A DNA stretch of 64,000 bases from Rhodococcus sp. Z13 (GCF_025837095.1 NZ_CP107551.1:3714668-3778667), one strand, 5' to 3'. Positions 9,023 through 18,419 are shown, counted from the stretch's first letter. Translations and numbers: made by a program. The notes: generated by a model from the sequence alone, not told the origin.

Positions 9023-10471
9023 ATGTCCGTACCCGAACTCGCCCGCGACGCATCCGACGCGGCCGCAACCCCGACCGGGAGTTCCTCCCCCCGGCGCGAC
9101 CTGCGTGCGCTGATCATGCGGCTGCACTTCTACGCCGGAATCCTGGTGGCGCCCTTCCTGTTGATCGCGACGATCAGCGGCGGTCTCTACGCGATCGCAC
9201 CCACCCTCGAGCAGGTGATCTACCGCGACTACCTGCACGCCGACCCCTCGGGTCCGCCTCTCCCCCTGTCGCTCCAGATCCGGGCGGCGCAACTGGCCCG
9301 GCCGGATCTGACCGTCTCGGCGGTGCGACCGGCCGCCGAACTCGGCGAGACCACCCGCGTGCTGTTCACCGATCCCTCGCTGGGTGAATCCGAACGCACC
9401 GCGGTGTTCGTCGACCCCACCACCGCGGCTCCCGTCGGGGAGACCACCGTCTACGGCAGCGCCGGCGCACTGCCGGTGCGTACCTGGATCTCCCAGCTGC
9501 ACCGGCACCTGCATCTCGGTGAACCCGGCCGCATCTACAGCGAACTCGCCGCGTCCTGGCTGTGGGTGATCGCCCTCGGTGGCGTGTACCTGTGGGTGCG
9601 GCGGCACCGTACCCAGCGCACCCGGAACCGGGAAACCCCGCGACTGTTCACGGTGGACCGCACGGCGCGGGGCCGTGCCCGCACCCTGAGCCGGCACGGC
9701 GCCGTCGGCATGTGGCTCCTCGTCGGGCTGATCTTCCTCTCCGCCACGGGGCTCAGCTGGTCGAAGTACACCGGCGCGAACATCGGAGAGCTACGGGCCG
9801 CGCTGAACTGGGCCACTCCCGTCACCGATTCCGCCCTCGACTCGTCCGCGACGTCGGCCGCAGGTGGGCACGAGGGGCACGGCGGTCACACCGGCACCAC
9901 CGGTGACGTGCAGGTACTCGACCGCACCATCGACGCCCTGGACGCCGCCCTCGCGGTCGCCGCGGAGAACGAGGTCCGCGGCCGGGTCGAGATGAGCATC
10001 CCGTCGACGGACCACACGGCGATCACGATCACCGAGACACGACAGCCGTGGGCGTTCGTCACCGATGCGGTCGCGGTGGATCCGGCCTCGAAGGCGGTGA
10101 CCGACGTGAACCGTTTCGCCGACTGGCCGTTGGCCGCCAAACTCACCGCCTGGGGCATCTCCCTGCACATGGGCATCCTGTTCGGTCTGCCCAGCCAGCT
10201 CGTGTTGCTCGCTCTCGCACTCGCGTCGGGCGTGGTGATCGTGGGCGGTTACCGGATGTGGTGGCAGCGGCGCCCGACCCGCGGGGGTTCCCGGGTGGGT
10301 CGTCCTCCGGTACGCGGCGCGTGGCGGCAGGCCCCGCCGGCGGCAGTGTTTGCGATTGCGGCCGTGGCGGCGGTCGTCGGCTGGTTCGTTCCGTTGCTGG
10401 GGCTGAGCCTGCTCGCCTTCCTCGTCCTCGACGTCGCGGTCGGTCTCCTACGGGGCCGGACGGTGCGGTGA
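9023..10471 (+). CDS. PepSY-associated membrane protein (PepSY_TM)
   Basis: A 482-residue integral membrane protein of the PepSY_TM family. The first helix (LHFYAGILVAPFLLIATISGG) follows a basic stretch, a PepSY-like extracytoplasmic region comes next (LEQVIYRDYLHADPSG onward), then 'SWLWVIALGGVYLWV', 'VGMWLLVGLIFLSATGLSW', 'SLHMGILFGLPSQLVLLALA' and two C-terminal helices. HQ/H-rich features typical of the family are present (QLHRHLHLG), and a loop near residue 275 has the insert GGHEGHGGHTG, a likely metal ligand. Relatives include periplasm-facing reductases for ferrisiderophores (FpvG-like) and copper-linked proteins. Together with the nearby FhuF-like gene a metal-reduction role is plausible. 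Confidence 0.85.
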   Translation: MSVPELARDASDAAATPTGSSSPRRDLRALIMRLHFYAGILVAPFLLIATISGGLYAIAPTLEQVIYRDYLHADPSGPPLPLSLQIRAAQLARPDLTVSAVRPAAELGETTRVLFTDPSLGESERTAVFVDPTTAAPVGETTVYGSAGALPVRTWISQLHRHLHLGEPGRIYSELAASWLWVIALGGVYLWVRRHRTQRTRNRETPRLFTVDRTARGRARTLSRHGAVGMWLLVGLIFLSATGLSWSKYTGANIGELRAALNWATPVTDSALDSSATSAAGGHEGHGGHTGTTGDVQVLDRTIDALDAALAVAAENEVRGRVEMSIPSTDHTAITITETRQPWAFVTDAVAVDPASKAVTDVNRFADWPLAAKLTAWGISLHMGILFGLPSQLVLLALALASGVVIVGGYRMWWQRRPTRGGSRVGRPPVRGAWRQAPPAAVFAIAAVAAVVGWFVPLLGLSLLAFLVLDVAVGLLRGRTVR

Positions 10472-10504
10472 CCGGCGGCCTCCGGGATGAGGCACCATGG
10501 CCGA

Positions 10505-11224
10505 ATGGCTTCCCGTCGAAGAATCCTCGTGCCCGTCGCCGTCGTGCTGGTGGTGCTGACCGTCGCCGCTCTCGGGGGCTACCGGCTCATGAGCTCCCGA
10601 ACCTTCCAGTTGTTCGGGGGGCTGGTCGATCGCGTGGACACGACCGAGAAGGTGGTCGCACTGACCCTCGACGACGGACCCAGCGGCCTCACCCCGGAGG
10701 TACTGCAGACCCTCGAGGACGCCGACGTCCCGGTCACCTTCTACGTCACCGGCAGGGAGCTCGAGGAGCGGCCGGAGCTCGGCCGGGCCATGGTCGAGGC
10801 CGGGCACGAGCTCAGCAACCACACCGCGTCGCACCGGCGGATGATCTTCGTCGGTGGCGGTACGGTGGCCGAGGAGATCGAACACACGGACGCCGCGATC
10901 CGGGCGGCCGGTTTCGACGGCGAGATCACTTTCCGTCCGCCTTACGGCAAGAAACTCGTCGCCCTGCCCCGATATCTCGCCGACCACGACCGGACCACGG
11001 TGATGTGGGACGTCGAACCGGATTCGGAGGCCGTCGACACCGACACGATCGTGCGGACCGCGCTCGAGCAGACACGGCCGGGGTCGATCGTCCTGCTACA
11101 CGTCATGTACCCCTCGCGGGCGACGTCGCTGGCCGCGATCCCCGGGATCGTCGACGGTCTGCGCGCCGAGGGCTACCGCTTCGTGACGGTGTCGGAACTG
11201 CTCGGCATGCGGGACGCGGACTGA
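10505..11224 (+). CDS. Polysaccharide deacetylase family protein (NodB domain)
   Basis: A 239-residue carbohydrate esterase family 4 protein with an N-terminal signal anchor (RRILVPVAVVLVVLTVAALGG). NodB motifs are present in order: motif 1 VVALTLDDGPSG with the catalytic and metal-binding Asp pair, motif 2 ELSNHTASHRR with the two His ligands, and motif 3 ITFRPPYGKK. The end has IVLLHVMYPSR, where the family has the motif-5 His. It should remove N-acetyl groups from an envelope polysaccharide outside the membrane. The ATG at 10505 is preferred; an in-frame ATG at 10487 would add six residues. It lies 33 bp after the PepSY gene. Confidence 0.9.
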   Translation: MASRRRILVPVAVVLVVLTVAALGGYRLMSSRTFQLFGGLVDRVDTTEKVVALTLDDGPSGLTPEVLQTLEDADVPVTFYVTGRELEERPELGRAMVEAGHELSNHTASHRRMIFVGGGTVAEEIEHTDAAIRAAGFDGEITFRPPYGKKLVALPRYLADHDRTTVMWDVEPDSEAVDTDTIVRTALEQTRPGSIVLLHVMYPSRATSLAAIPGIVDGLRAEGYRFVTVSELLGMRDAD

Positions 11225-11230
11225 GCCCGG

Positions 11231-12133
11231 TCAGGTGAACGGCACCCCACCGGTGACGGCGATGGTCTCGCCGGTGATGTAGCTCGATTCCTGTGAAGCG
11301 AGGAAGACGTAGGCCGGGGCGAGTTCGGAGGGCTGCCCCGGCCTGCCGAGCGGGGTGTCCCTGCCGAACTGCGCGTAGGCGTCCTTCGGCATGGTCGCGG
11401 GGATGAGGGGGGTCCAGATCGGTCCGGGTGCAACCGCATTGACGCGGATGCCCTTGCTCGCGACGTCCGCGGCGAGTCCCTTGGTGAAGTCGACGATCCC
11501 GGCCTTGGTGGTCGCGTAGTCGAGCAGGCCGGGTGACGGGCTCACCGCCTGGATCGAGGTGGTGTTCACGATCGTCGAACCCGGCCGCATCTCGGCGACG
11601 GCGAACTTCGAGAGCCAGAACAGGGCATAGAGATTCGTCTTCATCACGCGGTCGAACTGCTCGGTGGTGATGTCGGCGATCCCACCGGGTTCGAGATGCT
11701 GGTAGGCGGCGTTGTTGACGAGGATGTCGATGCCGCCGAATTCGGAGACGGTGGTGGCGACGAGGTGCCGGCAGAACTCCTCCTCGCGGATGTCGCCGGG
11801 CACCAGCACCACCCGGCTGCCCGCGGCCTCGACGAGGGTGGCGGTGCGGCGGGCGTCCTCGTCCTCGGCGTCGAGGTAGGTGAGCACGACGTCCGCGCCC
11901 TCACGGGCGAAGGCGACGGCCACGGCCCGGCCGATGCCGGAGTCCCCGCCGGTGATCAGAGCGCGACGTCCCTCGAGGCGTCCGCTGCCGCGGTAGCTGT
12001 CCTCCCCGTGGTCGGGTGCGGACAGCAGTGCGTCGGTCGCCCCGGGATAGGGGATCTCGGGCTGCCGGTCGAGCGGGGGAACGGGATGCTGCTCCCCCGG
12101 GTGTTGCATGCGGTACTGGTCCTTCTCCGGCAC
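11231..12133 (-). CDS. SDR-family oxidoreductase (YghA/GSP39-like)
   Basis: A 300-residue classical short-chain dehydrogenase of the extended-N-terminus subgroup related to E. coli YghA and Bacillus general stress protein 39. About 50 residues of hydrophilic leader (QHPGEQHPVPPLDRQPEIPYPG) precede the NADP-binding ALITGGDSGIGRAVA. The NNAAYQH motif and the catalytic Ser-Tyr-Lys (TTSIQAVSPSPGLLDYATTK) are intact, followed by 'VNAVAPGPIWTPLIPAT'. Substrate unknown; relatives are stress-inducible. The convergent deacetylase ends 6 bp away. Upstream lies a hairpin that separates it from the ABC-transporter operon. Confidence 0.92.
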   Translation of the reverse strand: MPEKDQYRMQHPGEQHPVPPLDRQPEIPYPGATDALLSAPDHGEDSYRGSGRLEGRRALITGGDSGIGRAVAVAFAREGADVVLTYLDAEDEDARRTATLVEAAGSRVVLVPGDIREEEFCRHLVATTVSEFGGIDILVNNAAYQHLEPGGIADITTEQFDRVMKTNLYALFWLSKFAVAEMRPGSTIVNTTSIQAVSPSPGLLDYATTKAGIVDFTKGLAADVASKGIRVNAVAPGPIWTPLIPATMPKDAYAQFGRDTPLGRPGQPSELAPAYVFLASQESSYITGETIAVTGGVPFT

Positions 12134-12140
12134 GGTGGGC

Positions 12141-12184
12141 CTCCCTCGATCGGGTTCACAGGAGGCGGTACCCGATCGAGGGAG
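12141..12184 (-). terminator. 15-bp stem hairpin between ABC operon and SDR gene
   Basis: CTCCCTCGATCGGGT (12141-12155) pairs perfectly with ACCCGATCGAGGGAG (12170-12184) around a 14-nt loop. It lies just past the stop of the last transporter gene (12200) on the minus strand and just before the SDR start (12133), so it probably ends the operon transcript. Confidence 0.65.
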
Positions 12185-12199
12185 GACTCACACGGACCG

Positions 12200-13063
12200 T
12201 CAGATCTCCGGATCGACCTCGGCGCGCTCGATCGCGGAGTCGGACACGTTCCACTTCTCGAGGATCTCCGCGTAGGTGCCGTCGGCGATGAGCTCGTTGA
12301 CGGCGTCGGCGATCTGCGGCGCGATGTCGGAGCCCTCCGGGAAGACCATGCCGTTGTAGACGGGGTTCAGCAGCGCGGAGACGCGCATCCACTCGCCGGG
12401 GCGGATCGACTCGGTGTAGCCGAAGGTCTGCGACCCGACGGTGGCGACGTCGGCGCGACCGCTCTTGACGGCCAGCTCCGAGCTCGGCTGGTCGGGGAAG
12501 GTCGACAGTGTGATCGGATCCTTGCCGTCGGCGACGCACTTCTGCGAGACCTCCTCGAGGGTGACCTGGGTGGTCTGTCCCTGGACGAGCGCGACGGTCA
12601 GGCCGCAGATGCCGGTGAGGTCGTCGCCGGCCTGGATCGCCGATCCGGCAGGGGCCTCGAGGTAGTAGCCGCTCTTCATCCAGGAGACCTGGTCGACGAT
12701 CTGCATGCGCTCGGCCGTCACGTCGGCGCTCCACAGACCGAAGTCGTAGCGGCCGGACTGCACGCCGGGGATCATGTCGGCGAAAGCGGGCTTCTCGAAG
12801 GTGAAGTCGATGTTCAGCCGCTCGGAGAGTTCCGCGGCGACGTCGATCGCGACACCCTGCAGTTCCTCTCCCTCGAGGAAACCGATGGGGGGCCAGGCAC
12901 TCTGGACGGCGACGGTGTACTCGGTGGCAACCGACTCCGCGGTGGCGTCGTCTGCGTCGGAGTCGCTCGACGAGCAGGCCGTCAGGCCGACCGTCGCAGC
13001 GAGGGCCAGGCCGGCCAGGGAGGCCGAGCGCACGCCGAAGGAGCGGAAGATGGTGCGGGACAC
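12200..13063 (-). CDS. Solute-binding lipoprotein, polar amino acid type (SBP family 3)
   Basis: A 287-residue lipoprotein with a lipobox LTAC-SSS near residue 30 after a signal peptide. The mature part has the family-3 layout: 'YTVAVQSAWPPIGFLEGEEL', 'GVAIDVAAELSERLNI', 'VQSGRYDFGLWSADVTAERM' and 'VALVQGQTTQVTLEEVS'. It should deliver an amino-acid-like ligand to the permease encoded upstream. The GTG start at 13063 has GGAG 7 nt upstream; longer frames run through the ATPase gene and are shadows. It is the last gene of the operon and a paralogue of the product of 14818-15702, sharing the D(F/L)xLW(S/A)(A/T)DVTxER(M/K)QI(V/I)DQ segment. Confidence 0.92.
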   Translation of the reverse strand: MSRTIFRSFGVRSASLAGLALAATVGLTACSSSDSDADDATAESVATEYTVAVQSAWPPIGFLEGEELQGVAIDVAAELSERLNIDFTFEKPAFADMIPGVQSGRYDFGLWSADVTAERMQIVDQVSWMKSGYYLEAPAGSAIQAGDDLTGICGLTVALVQGQTTQVTLEEVSQKCVADGKDPITLSTFPDQPSSELAVKSGRADVATVGSQTFGYTESIRPGEWMRVSALLNPVYNGMVFPEGSDIAPQIADAVNELIADGTYAEILEKWNVSDSAIERAEVDPEI

Positions 13064-13089
13064 GATGTTCTCCAGGGGTGTGGGGTGGA

Positions 13090-13899
13090 TCAGAGGACGC
13101 GGCGCAGGAAGTTGCGGGTGCGTTCCTCGCGCGGATTCGTGAAGATGCGGTCGGGGGTGTCCTGTTCGACGATGCGGCCGTCGGACATGAACACCACGCG
13201 GTCGGCGACCTCGCGGGCGAACGCCATTTCGTGGGTGACGACGATCATCGTCATGCCGGACTCGGCGAGGTCGCGCAGCACCTCGAGGACCTCCCCGACG
13301 AGTTCGGGGTCGAGGGCGCTGGTCGGTTCGTCGCACAGCAGCACGTCCGGTTCCATCGCCAGGGCCCGGGCGATGGCGATGCGCTGCTGCTGACCGCCGG
13401 AGAGCTGCCGGGGGTAGGCGTTCTCCCGGTCGGCGAGCCCGACCCGCGCGATGAGGCGGCGGGCGTTCTCGACCGCCTCGGCCTTGCTCTGCCCGCGCAC
13501 GGCCTGCGGTGCCTCGATGACGTTCTCGAGCACCGTCAGGTGTGGGAACAGGTTGAACTGCTGGAAGATCATGCCGATGCGGGCCTGCTGCGCGCGGTAC
13601 CGCCGGGGCCGCAGGGCGTGCAGTTTCCCGTCGCGCAGTTCCTGCCCCATGAGCATGTCGCCGACCCGGACGACCCCGGAGTCCGGTTTCTCGAGCAGGT
13701 TGATGCAGCGCAGCAACGTGCTCTTGCCGGAGCCGGACGGGCCGATCAGGCACACCAGTTCGCCCTTGGCGATGTCCAGGTCGATGCCGTCGAGGACGTA
13801 CGGTCCGTCACCGAATCGCTTGCGCAGATTGCGGATCGAGACGCCGCGGGTGTCTGTTCCGGCGTCGAGCGTGTCGGCGCCGATCTGGGTCTCCGTCAT
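13090..13899 (-). CDS. Amino acid ABC transporter ATP-binding protein
   Basis: A 269-residue ATPase of the polar amino acid uptake class (GlnQ/HisP-like). Walker A is [17 protein letters not shown], the Q-loop region [19 protein letters not shown] is diagnostic of this class, the signature is [16 protein letters not shown], Walker B is [14 protein letters not shown], and the H-loop is [13 protein letters not shown]. About 20 extra residues precede the domain. The start codon overlaps the stop of the permease gene by 1 bp (ATGA), indicating coupling. Confidence 0.97.
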   Translation of the reverse strand: MTETQIGADTLDAGTDTRGVSIRNLRKRFGDGPYVLDGIDLDIAKGELVCLIGPSGSGKSTLLRCINLLEKPDSGVVRVGDMLMGQELRDGKLHALRPRRYRAQQARIGMIFQQFNLFPHLTVLENVIEAPQAVRGQSKAEAVENARRLIARVGLADRENAYPRQLSGGQQQRIAIARALAMEPDVLLCDEPTSALDPELVGEVLEVLRDLAESGMTMIVVTHEMAFAREVADRVVFMSDGRIVEQDTPDRIFTNPREERTRNFLRRVL

Positions 13900-14816
13900 C
13901 AGATGTCCGCTTCCGTGCCGAGGGAGGTGCTGGTGGCCGTGCGGGTGGTGCCTCGCGCGAAACGCTTCTCGACGAACTGCTGGCCGACGGACAGCAGGCT
14001 GGTGAGGATGAGGTACCAGATGGTCACGACCATGAGCAGCGGGATGACCAGGAAGTTCTGGTTGTAGATCAGTTGCGCCGCGTACAGCAGGTCGGTGACG
14101 GCGATGACGCTGACCATCGACGTCGCTTTGAGCGTGGAGATGAGCAGGCTGCCCGCCGGGGGCAGGATCACCCGCATGGCCTGCGGCAGCACGATGCGGC
14201 GCAGGATGCGGCCGTGCGGCATGCCGAGCGCTTCGGCCGCCTCGGTCTGCCCGGCGTCCACCGAGAGCAGGCCGCTGCGGATGATCTCGGCGGCGTAGGC
14301 CGACTCGTGCAGGGTCAGCCCGATGATCGCGACCATGGACGAGGCGATCAGGTCGGAGGTCTCGATGGAGAACCACTCCGGCCCGAACGGGATGCCCAGC
14401 GAGATCTTCGGGTACAGGTAGCCGATGTTGAACCAGAACAGCAGCTGCACGAGCAGCGGGATGGACCGGAACAACCACACGTAGGCCCACGAGACGGCCT
14501 GCAGGACGGCGTTGTGCGACATGCGCATCACCGCGAGGATCGTGCCGACGACGAACGCCAGGACGGTCGAGACGGCGGTGAGCCACAGCGTCAGCCACAG
14601 GCCGTGCAGGATCCGTCCGCTGAAGAAGTACTCGGCGACGACGTCCCACTGGAACGCCTCGTTGCGGGCGACCGAGACGATCGCGCCGAGCACGACCAGG
14701 CCCACGAGGACGCCGGAGACGATCCGCCAGGGATGGCGAACCGGCACCGTGCCCTGGGTGCGTTCGATCTCGACGGCGCGAGCGAACTCGCTCTCGTGCA
14801 GGAGTTTCGAGCTCAT
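13899..14816 (-). CDS. Amino acid ABC transporter permease (HisM/GlnP type)
   Basis: A 305-residue inner-membrane protein with about five to six helices, beginning with '[18 protein letters not shown]'. The first His/Glu-type motif '[20 protein letters not shown]' and the conserved cytoplasmic EAA loop '[20 protein letters not shown]' with '[17 protein letters not shown]' identify the family. [14 protein letters not shown] is also characteristic. A single permease gene implies a homodimer. It lies 1 bp downstream of the second binding-protein gene, within the same operon. Confidence 0.96.
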   Translation of the reverse strand: MSSKLLHESEFARAVEIERTQGTVPVRHPWRIVSGVLVGLVVLGAIVSVARNEAFQWDVVAEYFFSGRILHGLWLTLWLTAVSTVLAFVVGTILAVMRMSHNAVLQAVSWAYVWLFRSIPLLVQLLFWFNIGYLYPKISLGIPFGPEWFSIETSDLIASSMVAIIGLTLHESAYAAEIIRSGLLSVDAGQTEAAEALGMPHGRILRRIVLPQAMRVILPPAGSLLISTLKATSMVSVIAVTDLLYAAQLIYNQNFLVIPLLMVVTIWYLILTSLLSVGQQFVEKRFARGTTRTATSTSLGTEADI

Positions 14817-14817
14817 C

Positions 14818-15702
14818 TCACTCGACCGGCGGGTTCAGGGTGACGGAGTCGAGGAGCATCGAGTCGGCACCGTAGCTCTCGACGATCTCGGCGTAGGTGC
14901 CGTTGTCGACGAGTTCCTGCATGGCCGCGGCGAACGCCTCGCCGAGACCGTTGCCCTTCGCGGTGGCGATACCGGTGAACTTCTGGTTGAAGATCGGGCC
15001 GGTGAGCTGCAGTTCGGTGTCGTTGTCCGAGATGTAGACGCCCGAGACGCTGTTGACGGTGGCGAGGTCGGCGCGGTTCGACTTGACCGCGAGGATCGCC
15101 GACGCCTGGTCGGGGAAGGTCGTGACGGTGATCGCGGGCTTCCCGGCGCTCTCGCAGTCGGTCGATTCGACTTCGAGGAGCGGCACGGTGGTCTGCCCGG
15201 CGATCGCGGCGATCGTCTTTCCGCACAGCTGGTCCATGCTGTCGCCGACCGGCTCGTCCGAAGCGGAGCCGAGGAACCGGTAGCCGACCTTGCCGATCGG
15301 GATCTGGTCGATGATCTGCTTGCGCTCCTCGGTGACGTCCGTGGCCCACAGGCTCAGGTCGTACTTGCCCGACTGCAGGCCCGGGATGGAGGCGTCGAAG
15401 GAGTTGGCCTCGACGGAGATCTCGAGTCCGAGCAGTTCGGCGGCGGCGGTGGCGAGGTCGAGGGTGATGCCGGTGATGTTGCCGTCGGCGTCACGGCTGT
15501 ACATCGGCGGGTTCGAGTCGCCGTCGACGGCGTCGAGGGTCGCGCCGCGGAACTCCTCCGGGACGAGCGCGGCGAGTTCGTCGTTCGCGGCGACCGGCGC
15601 GACGGTGGTGTCCTCGTCGGAGTCCGAGGAGGAGCACGCGGCCAGGCTCAGTACGGTGAGAGCGGCGAGGGCACCGGCGGCGAAGGGGCGGAAGCGGGTC
15701 AT
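14818..15702 (-). CDS. Solute-binding lipoprotein, amino acid type (second paralogue)
   Basis: A 294-residue lipoprotein with lipobox LSLAAC-SSS near residue 23. Segments 'GITLDLATAAAELLGLEISV', 'IPGLQSGKYDLSLWATDV', IAAIAGQTTVPLLEVES and 'TTFPDQASAILAVKSNRADL' match SBP family 3. It is a paralogue of the product of 12200-13063; both flank the single permease/ATPase pair, so one transporter probably works with two receptors of related specificity. The ATG at 15702 gives a standard signal peptide. It follows the sarcosine-oxidase-like gene by 38 bp. Confidence 0.92.
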   Translation of the reverse strand: MTRFRPFAAGALAALTVLSLAACSSSDSDEDTTVAPVAANDELAALVPEEFRGATLDAVDGDSNPPMYSRDADGNITGITLDLATAAAELLGLEISVEANSFDASIPGLQSGKYDLSLWATDVTEERKQIIDQIPIGKVGYRFLGSASDEPVGDSMDQLCGKTIAAIAGQTTVPLLEVESTDCESAGKPAITVTTFPDQASAILAVKSNRADLATVNSVSGVYISDNDTELQLTGPIFNQKFTGIATAKGNGLGEAFAAAMQELVDNGTYAEIVESYGADSMLLDSVTLNPPVE

Positions 15703-15740
15703 AGGGAGGGGTTCCTTGTTTGTCGGTCGGGCCGAACCGG

Positions 15741-16925
15741 TCAGGCCGGCTCGGAGTTCAGGACGAGGTCGCGGATGGAGACCTGGGCGCGGTAGTCGCG
15801 GTGCAGGTCCACCTCGGAGGGAAGCAGTGCGCTCGAACCGGTTTCGAGTACGTCCACCGCGGCGCGGCCGAAGGCCGGGGCGAGTTTGAATCCGTGCCCG
15901 GAGAATCCGGCCAGCACCACGATGCGGGCGCTCGGGTCGACGGGGCCGACGGCAGCGTGCCCGTCGGGGGAGAAGGACTCGGGGAAGATGCCGGCCTCGA
16001 CCGGTCCCGGTTCCACACCGGGGAGCAGCTTCTCGACGAGTTCGATGGAGACGCGCTGCCATTCGTGCCGCACGTGCCGATCCAGCTCGGCGACGTCGTC
16101 GATCCCGCGGGCGTAGTCGAAGTGCGGTGCCAGCTTGATGCGGCTGCCGTCCAGAGCCGACATGAGCCCGTAGGAGAGGTCGGGACCGCTGCGGCGCAGC
16201 GTGATCGGGAACCGCTCGGGGCGCAGCAGCTGGCGGTTGTTCACCAGGTGCCAGGTGTGGAAGATGGCGCGGGTCTCCAGCGGCAGGTCCGGGAGCAGGT
16301 TCTGCGCCCAGGGGCCACCGGCGATCACGACGTGGTCGAAGGTCTCGCTGCCGTTCTCGGAGACGATGCGGGCGCCGGTCGCGGTGTCCTCGACCGCGAG
16401 GACGGTCTCGTTCAGGCGCAGCGTCGCACCGAGACGGCGGGCCTCGGCGGTCGCGGCGGCCACCGCGACGTTCGAGCGCAGCACACCGGCTTCGGGGTCG
16501 AACAGGGCGAGTTCGCCGGGGAGCAGCCGGTGCTGCGGGTAGCGGGCGGCGAGGGCCTCGGCGTCGAGGATCTCGTAGGGCAGGCCGCGGTCCTGGGCGT
16601 CGGCGAGTCCGCCGGACAGGACGGGATGGTTCGCGGGGCCGATGGACAGGCCACCCGTGCGGAACAGGATGTCCTCGCCCGTGGCGTACTCGAGTTCGCG
16701 CCACATGCGCCACGCCTCGTCGACGAGGGGCCCGTAGGTGGCGCCCTCGGCGTAGACGCGGCGGAACATCCGGGTGCCGCCGGCCGCGGCGCCCTCGTTG
16801 TGGCCGGGCCAGAACGACTCGAACACCGTGACGTCGAAGCCGCGGGCGGCGGCCTGCCAGGCCGTCATCGATCCGATCGTGCCGAGACCGACGATGCCCA
16901 CGCGGGGACGTGCCGTGGTGGTCAT
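15741..16925 (-). CDS. FAD-dependent amine oxidoreductase, sarcosine/N-methyltryptophan oxidase-like
   Basis: A 394-residue DAO-fold flavoprotein of the MSOX/MTOX family. The dinucleotide motif GIVGLGTIGS is at residues 10-19, followed by TVFESFWPGHNEGAAAGGTR; 'VVIAGGPWAQNLLPDLPL' and the C-terminal VVLAGFSGHGFKLAPAFGRA match monomeric sarcosine oxidases. Family members oxidise N-methyl or other secondary amines with O2 to H2O2. Here no Cys occurs anywhere in the protein, so the covalent flavin link made by a Cys in the C-terminal part of MSOX is absent and FAD must be bound non-covalently. The ATG at 16925 overlaps the FMO-like gene by 4 bp. Confidence 0.88.
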   Translation of the reverse strand: MTTTARPRVGIVGLGTIGSMTAWQAAARGFDVTVFESFWPGHNEGAAAGGTRMFRRVYAEGATYGPLVDEAWRMWRELEYATGEDILFRTGGLSIGPANHPVLSGGLADAQDRGLPYEILDAEALAARYPQHRLLPGELALFDPEAGVLRSNVAVAAATAEARRLGATLRLNETVLAVEDTATGARIVSENGSETFDHVVIAGGPWAQNLLPDLPLETRAIFHTWHLVNNRQLLRPERFPITLRRSGPDLSYGLMSALDGSRIKLAPHFDYARGIDDVAELDRHVRHEWQRVSIELVEKLLPGVEPGPVEAGIFPESFSPDGHAAVGPVDPSARIVVLAGFSGHGFKLAPAFGRAAVDVLETGSSALLPSEVDLHRDYRAQVSIRDLVLNSEPA

Positions 16926-18412
16926 GAGATGTCCTTTCGGGATGTGTCCGAGCCGGCCGCGGCGTCCGCGGTGAGCGCACCGGGGGTGAGCGTGTCGGCG
17001 GAGTCGTAGGCGGCGAACCCGGCGAGGAGGTCCTCGGCGTCGGCGGCGACGAGGTCGGCGCAGATCGCGTCGACGACGGTGGACACCGCCCACGGCAGGC
17101 CGTTGAGGCCGATGCACGAGATGCCGTAGCTGACGTGCGCCGCGAGGTTGAACAGGTGCAGGTCGGCCACTGCGGCGGGGGACTCCGGGGTCCGCGGCAG
17201 GCAGCGCATCCCGGTGCCGAGATAGGGATGCGCGGCGATGACGCGGTCGGTGGGGTGGTCGCCGAGTTCGTACACGTCGCCCCAGGTGCGGATCTCGCCG
17301 GCGATCTCCGACAGCCAGTCGATCCGGGACAGGTCGACGACGAACCCGGTTCCGGCGATGACGAAGTCGAACTCGTAGGTGTCGTCGCCTGCCTGCAGGA
17401 CGATCGCGTTCCCCGAGCGGGTCGCGCCGGTGAACGAGACACCCAGTGCGAGCGTGTAGTTCTCGTGCACCCGGCACCGGTCGAGCGAGTGGGCGGTGGG
17501 CGGGACCGCGCGGGAGAACTCGAGGCGCGCGAAACCGAGCTTGCTCTCGTCGCTCATCGAGTGGTAGGCGCGGAACAGGCCCTTCTTCTCCAGATAGCGG
17601 AATGGGTTCTGCGTGGGCAGGCTGTCGCGCCGCCCGAACTGCACGACCGACGCCGACCCGGATTCCAGTGCGACAGCGGCATTGTCGAAGGCGGACGCAC
17701 CGACACCGATCACGGCGACCCGGGCGCCGCGCAGCGCTTCCCAGTCGATCGTCTCGGAGCTGTGGGCCCAGCCTCCGGGACCGAGATCCGCGAGATAGGG
17801 CGGGATCGACGGTCCGCCTGCACCGTCCATGCCGGTGCAAGCGACGACCTTCCGAGTGGCGACGCTGCTGCGTTCCCCCGCGGTGTCGAGCACGACCCGC
17901 CAGTGCCCGTCCTCGGGACGAACGGTGACGACGGTGGTCTCGTTCCGGACGGGGATGCCGGTGGTCTCCCGCAGCCACGTCAGGTACGCCATCCAGTCCT
18001 CACGCGGGATGAGGTCGATGGTGTCGAAGGCACCGGCGCCGCGGACCGCGTCGAACCAGTACCGGAAACTCGCCGAACGGATTCCGCCCTCGGTGCCGTG
18101 CAGGTGCTTGACGGTCCGGAGCGTGCGCATCCGCGCCCAGGTCACCCAGGGCCCTTCGCGGCCGGCCGGCGCGGCGTCGACGACGAGCAGGTTGTCGACA
18201 CCTTCGCGGCGCAGGCGCAGGGCGGTGGAGATCCCGGCCTGTCCGGCACCGATGACGAGGACGTCGAGGACCCGTTCGCCGTTGGCGTCGGTGCGCGGGA
18301 CGGTCCACGAACCGGACGGATAGTCGAAGGCCTCGAGTTCGGCACGGACGGCGGCCGTGAGGTCGGCGAGGGTGCCGGCGGGGGCCACCGGCACCGGATA
18401 GGTCGTGCTCAC
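16922..18412 (-). CDS. Flavin-containing monooxygenase-like FAD/NAD(P)-binding protein
   Basis: A 496-residue flavoprotein. The FAD Rossmann motif VLVIGAGQAGIS is near residue 44, a second nucleotide motif VAVIGVGASAFDNAA is near residue 200, and between them LGPGGWAHSSETIDW resembles the FMO fingerprint FxGxxxHxxxW. 'PYLGTGMRCLPRTPES' and HVSYGISCIGLNGLPW come later. It probably uses NAD(P)H and O2 for N- or S-oxygenation. The GTG at 18412 is chosen because an upstream extension would overlap the SDR gene; the gene then starts 7 bp after that stop. The pairing with an amine-oxidase-like enzyme suggests stepwise oxidation of an imported amine. Confidence 0.85.
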   Translation of the reverse strand: MSTTYPVPVAPAGTLADLTAAVRAELEAFDYPSGSWTVPRTDANGERVLDVLVIGAGQAGISTALRLRREGVDNLLVVDAAPAGREGPWVTWARMRTLRTVKHLHGTEGGIRSASFRYWFDAVRGAGAFDTIDLIPREDWMAYLTWLRETTGIPVRNETTVVTVRPEDGHWRVVLDTAGERSSVATRKVVACTGMDGAGGPSIPPYLADLGPGGWAHSSETIDWEALRGARVAVIGVGASAFDNAAVALESGSASVVQFGRRDSLPTQNPFRYLEKKGLFRAYHSMSDESKLGFARLEFSRAVPPTAHSLDRCRVHENYTLALGVSFTGATRSGNAIVLQAGDDTYEFDFVIAGTGFVVDLSRIDWLSEIAGEIRTWGDVYELGDHPTDRVIAAHPYLGTGMRCLPRTPESPAAVADLHLFNLAAHVSYGISCIGLNGLPWAVSTVVDAICADLVAADAEDLLAGFAAYDSADTLTPGALTADAAAGSDTSRKDIS

Positions 18413-18419
18413 CGGCGCG

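Noticed and set aside
11696-13393. Plus-strand open frame of 565 codons
   Set aside because: Antisense to the SDR, binding-protein and ATPase genes on the minus strand; composition is that of a shadow.
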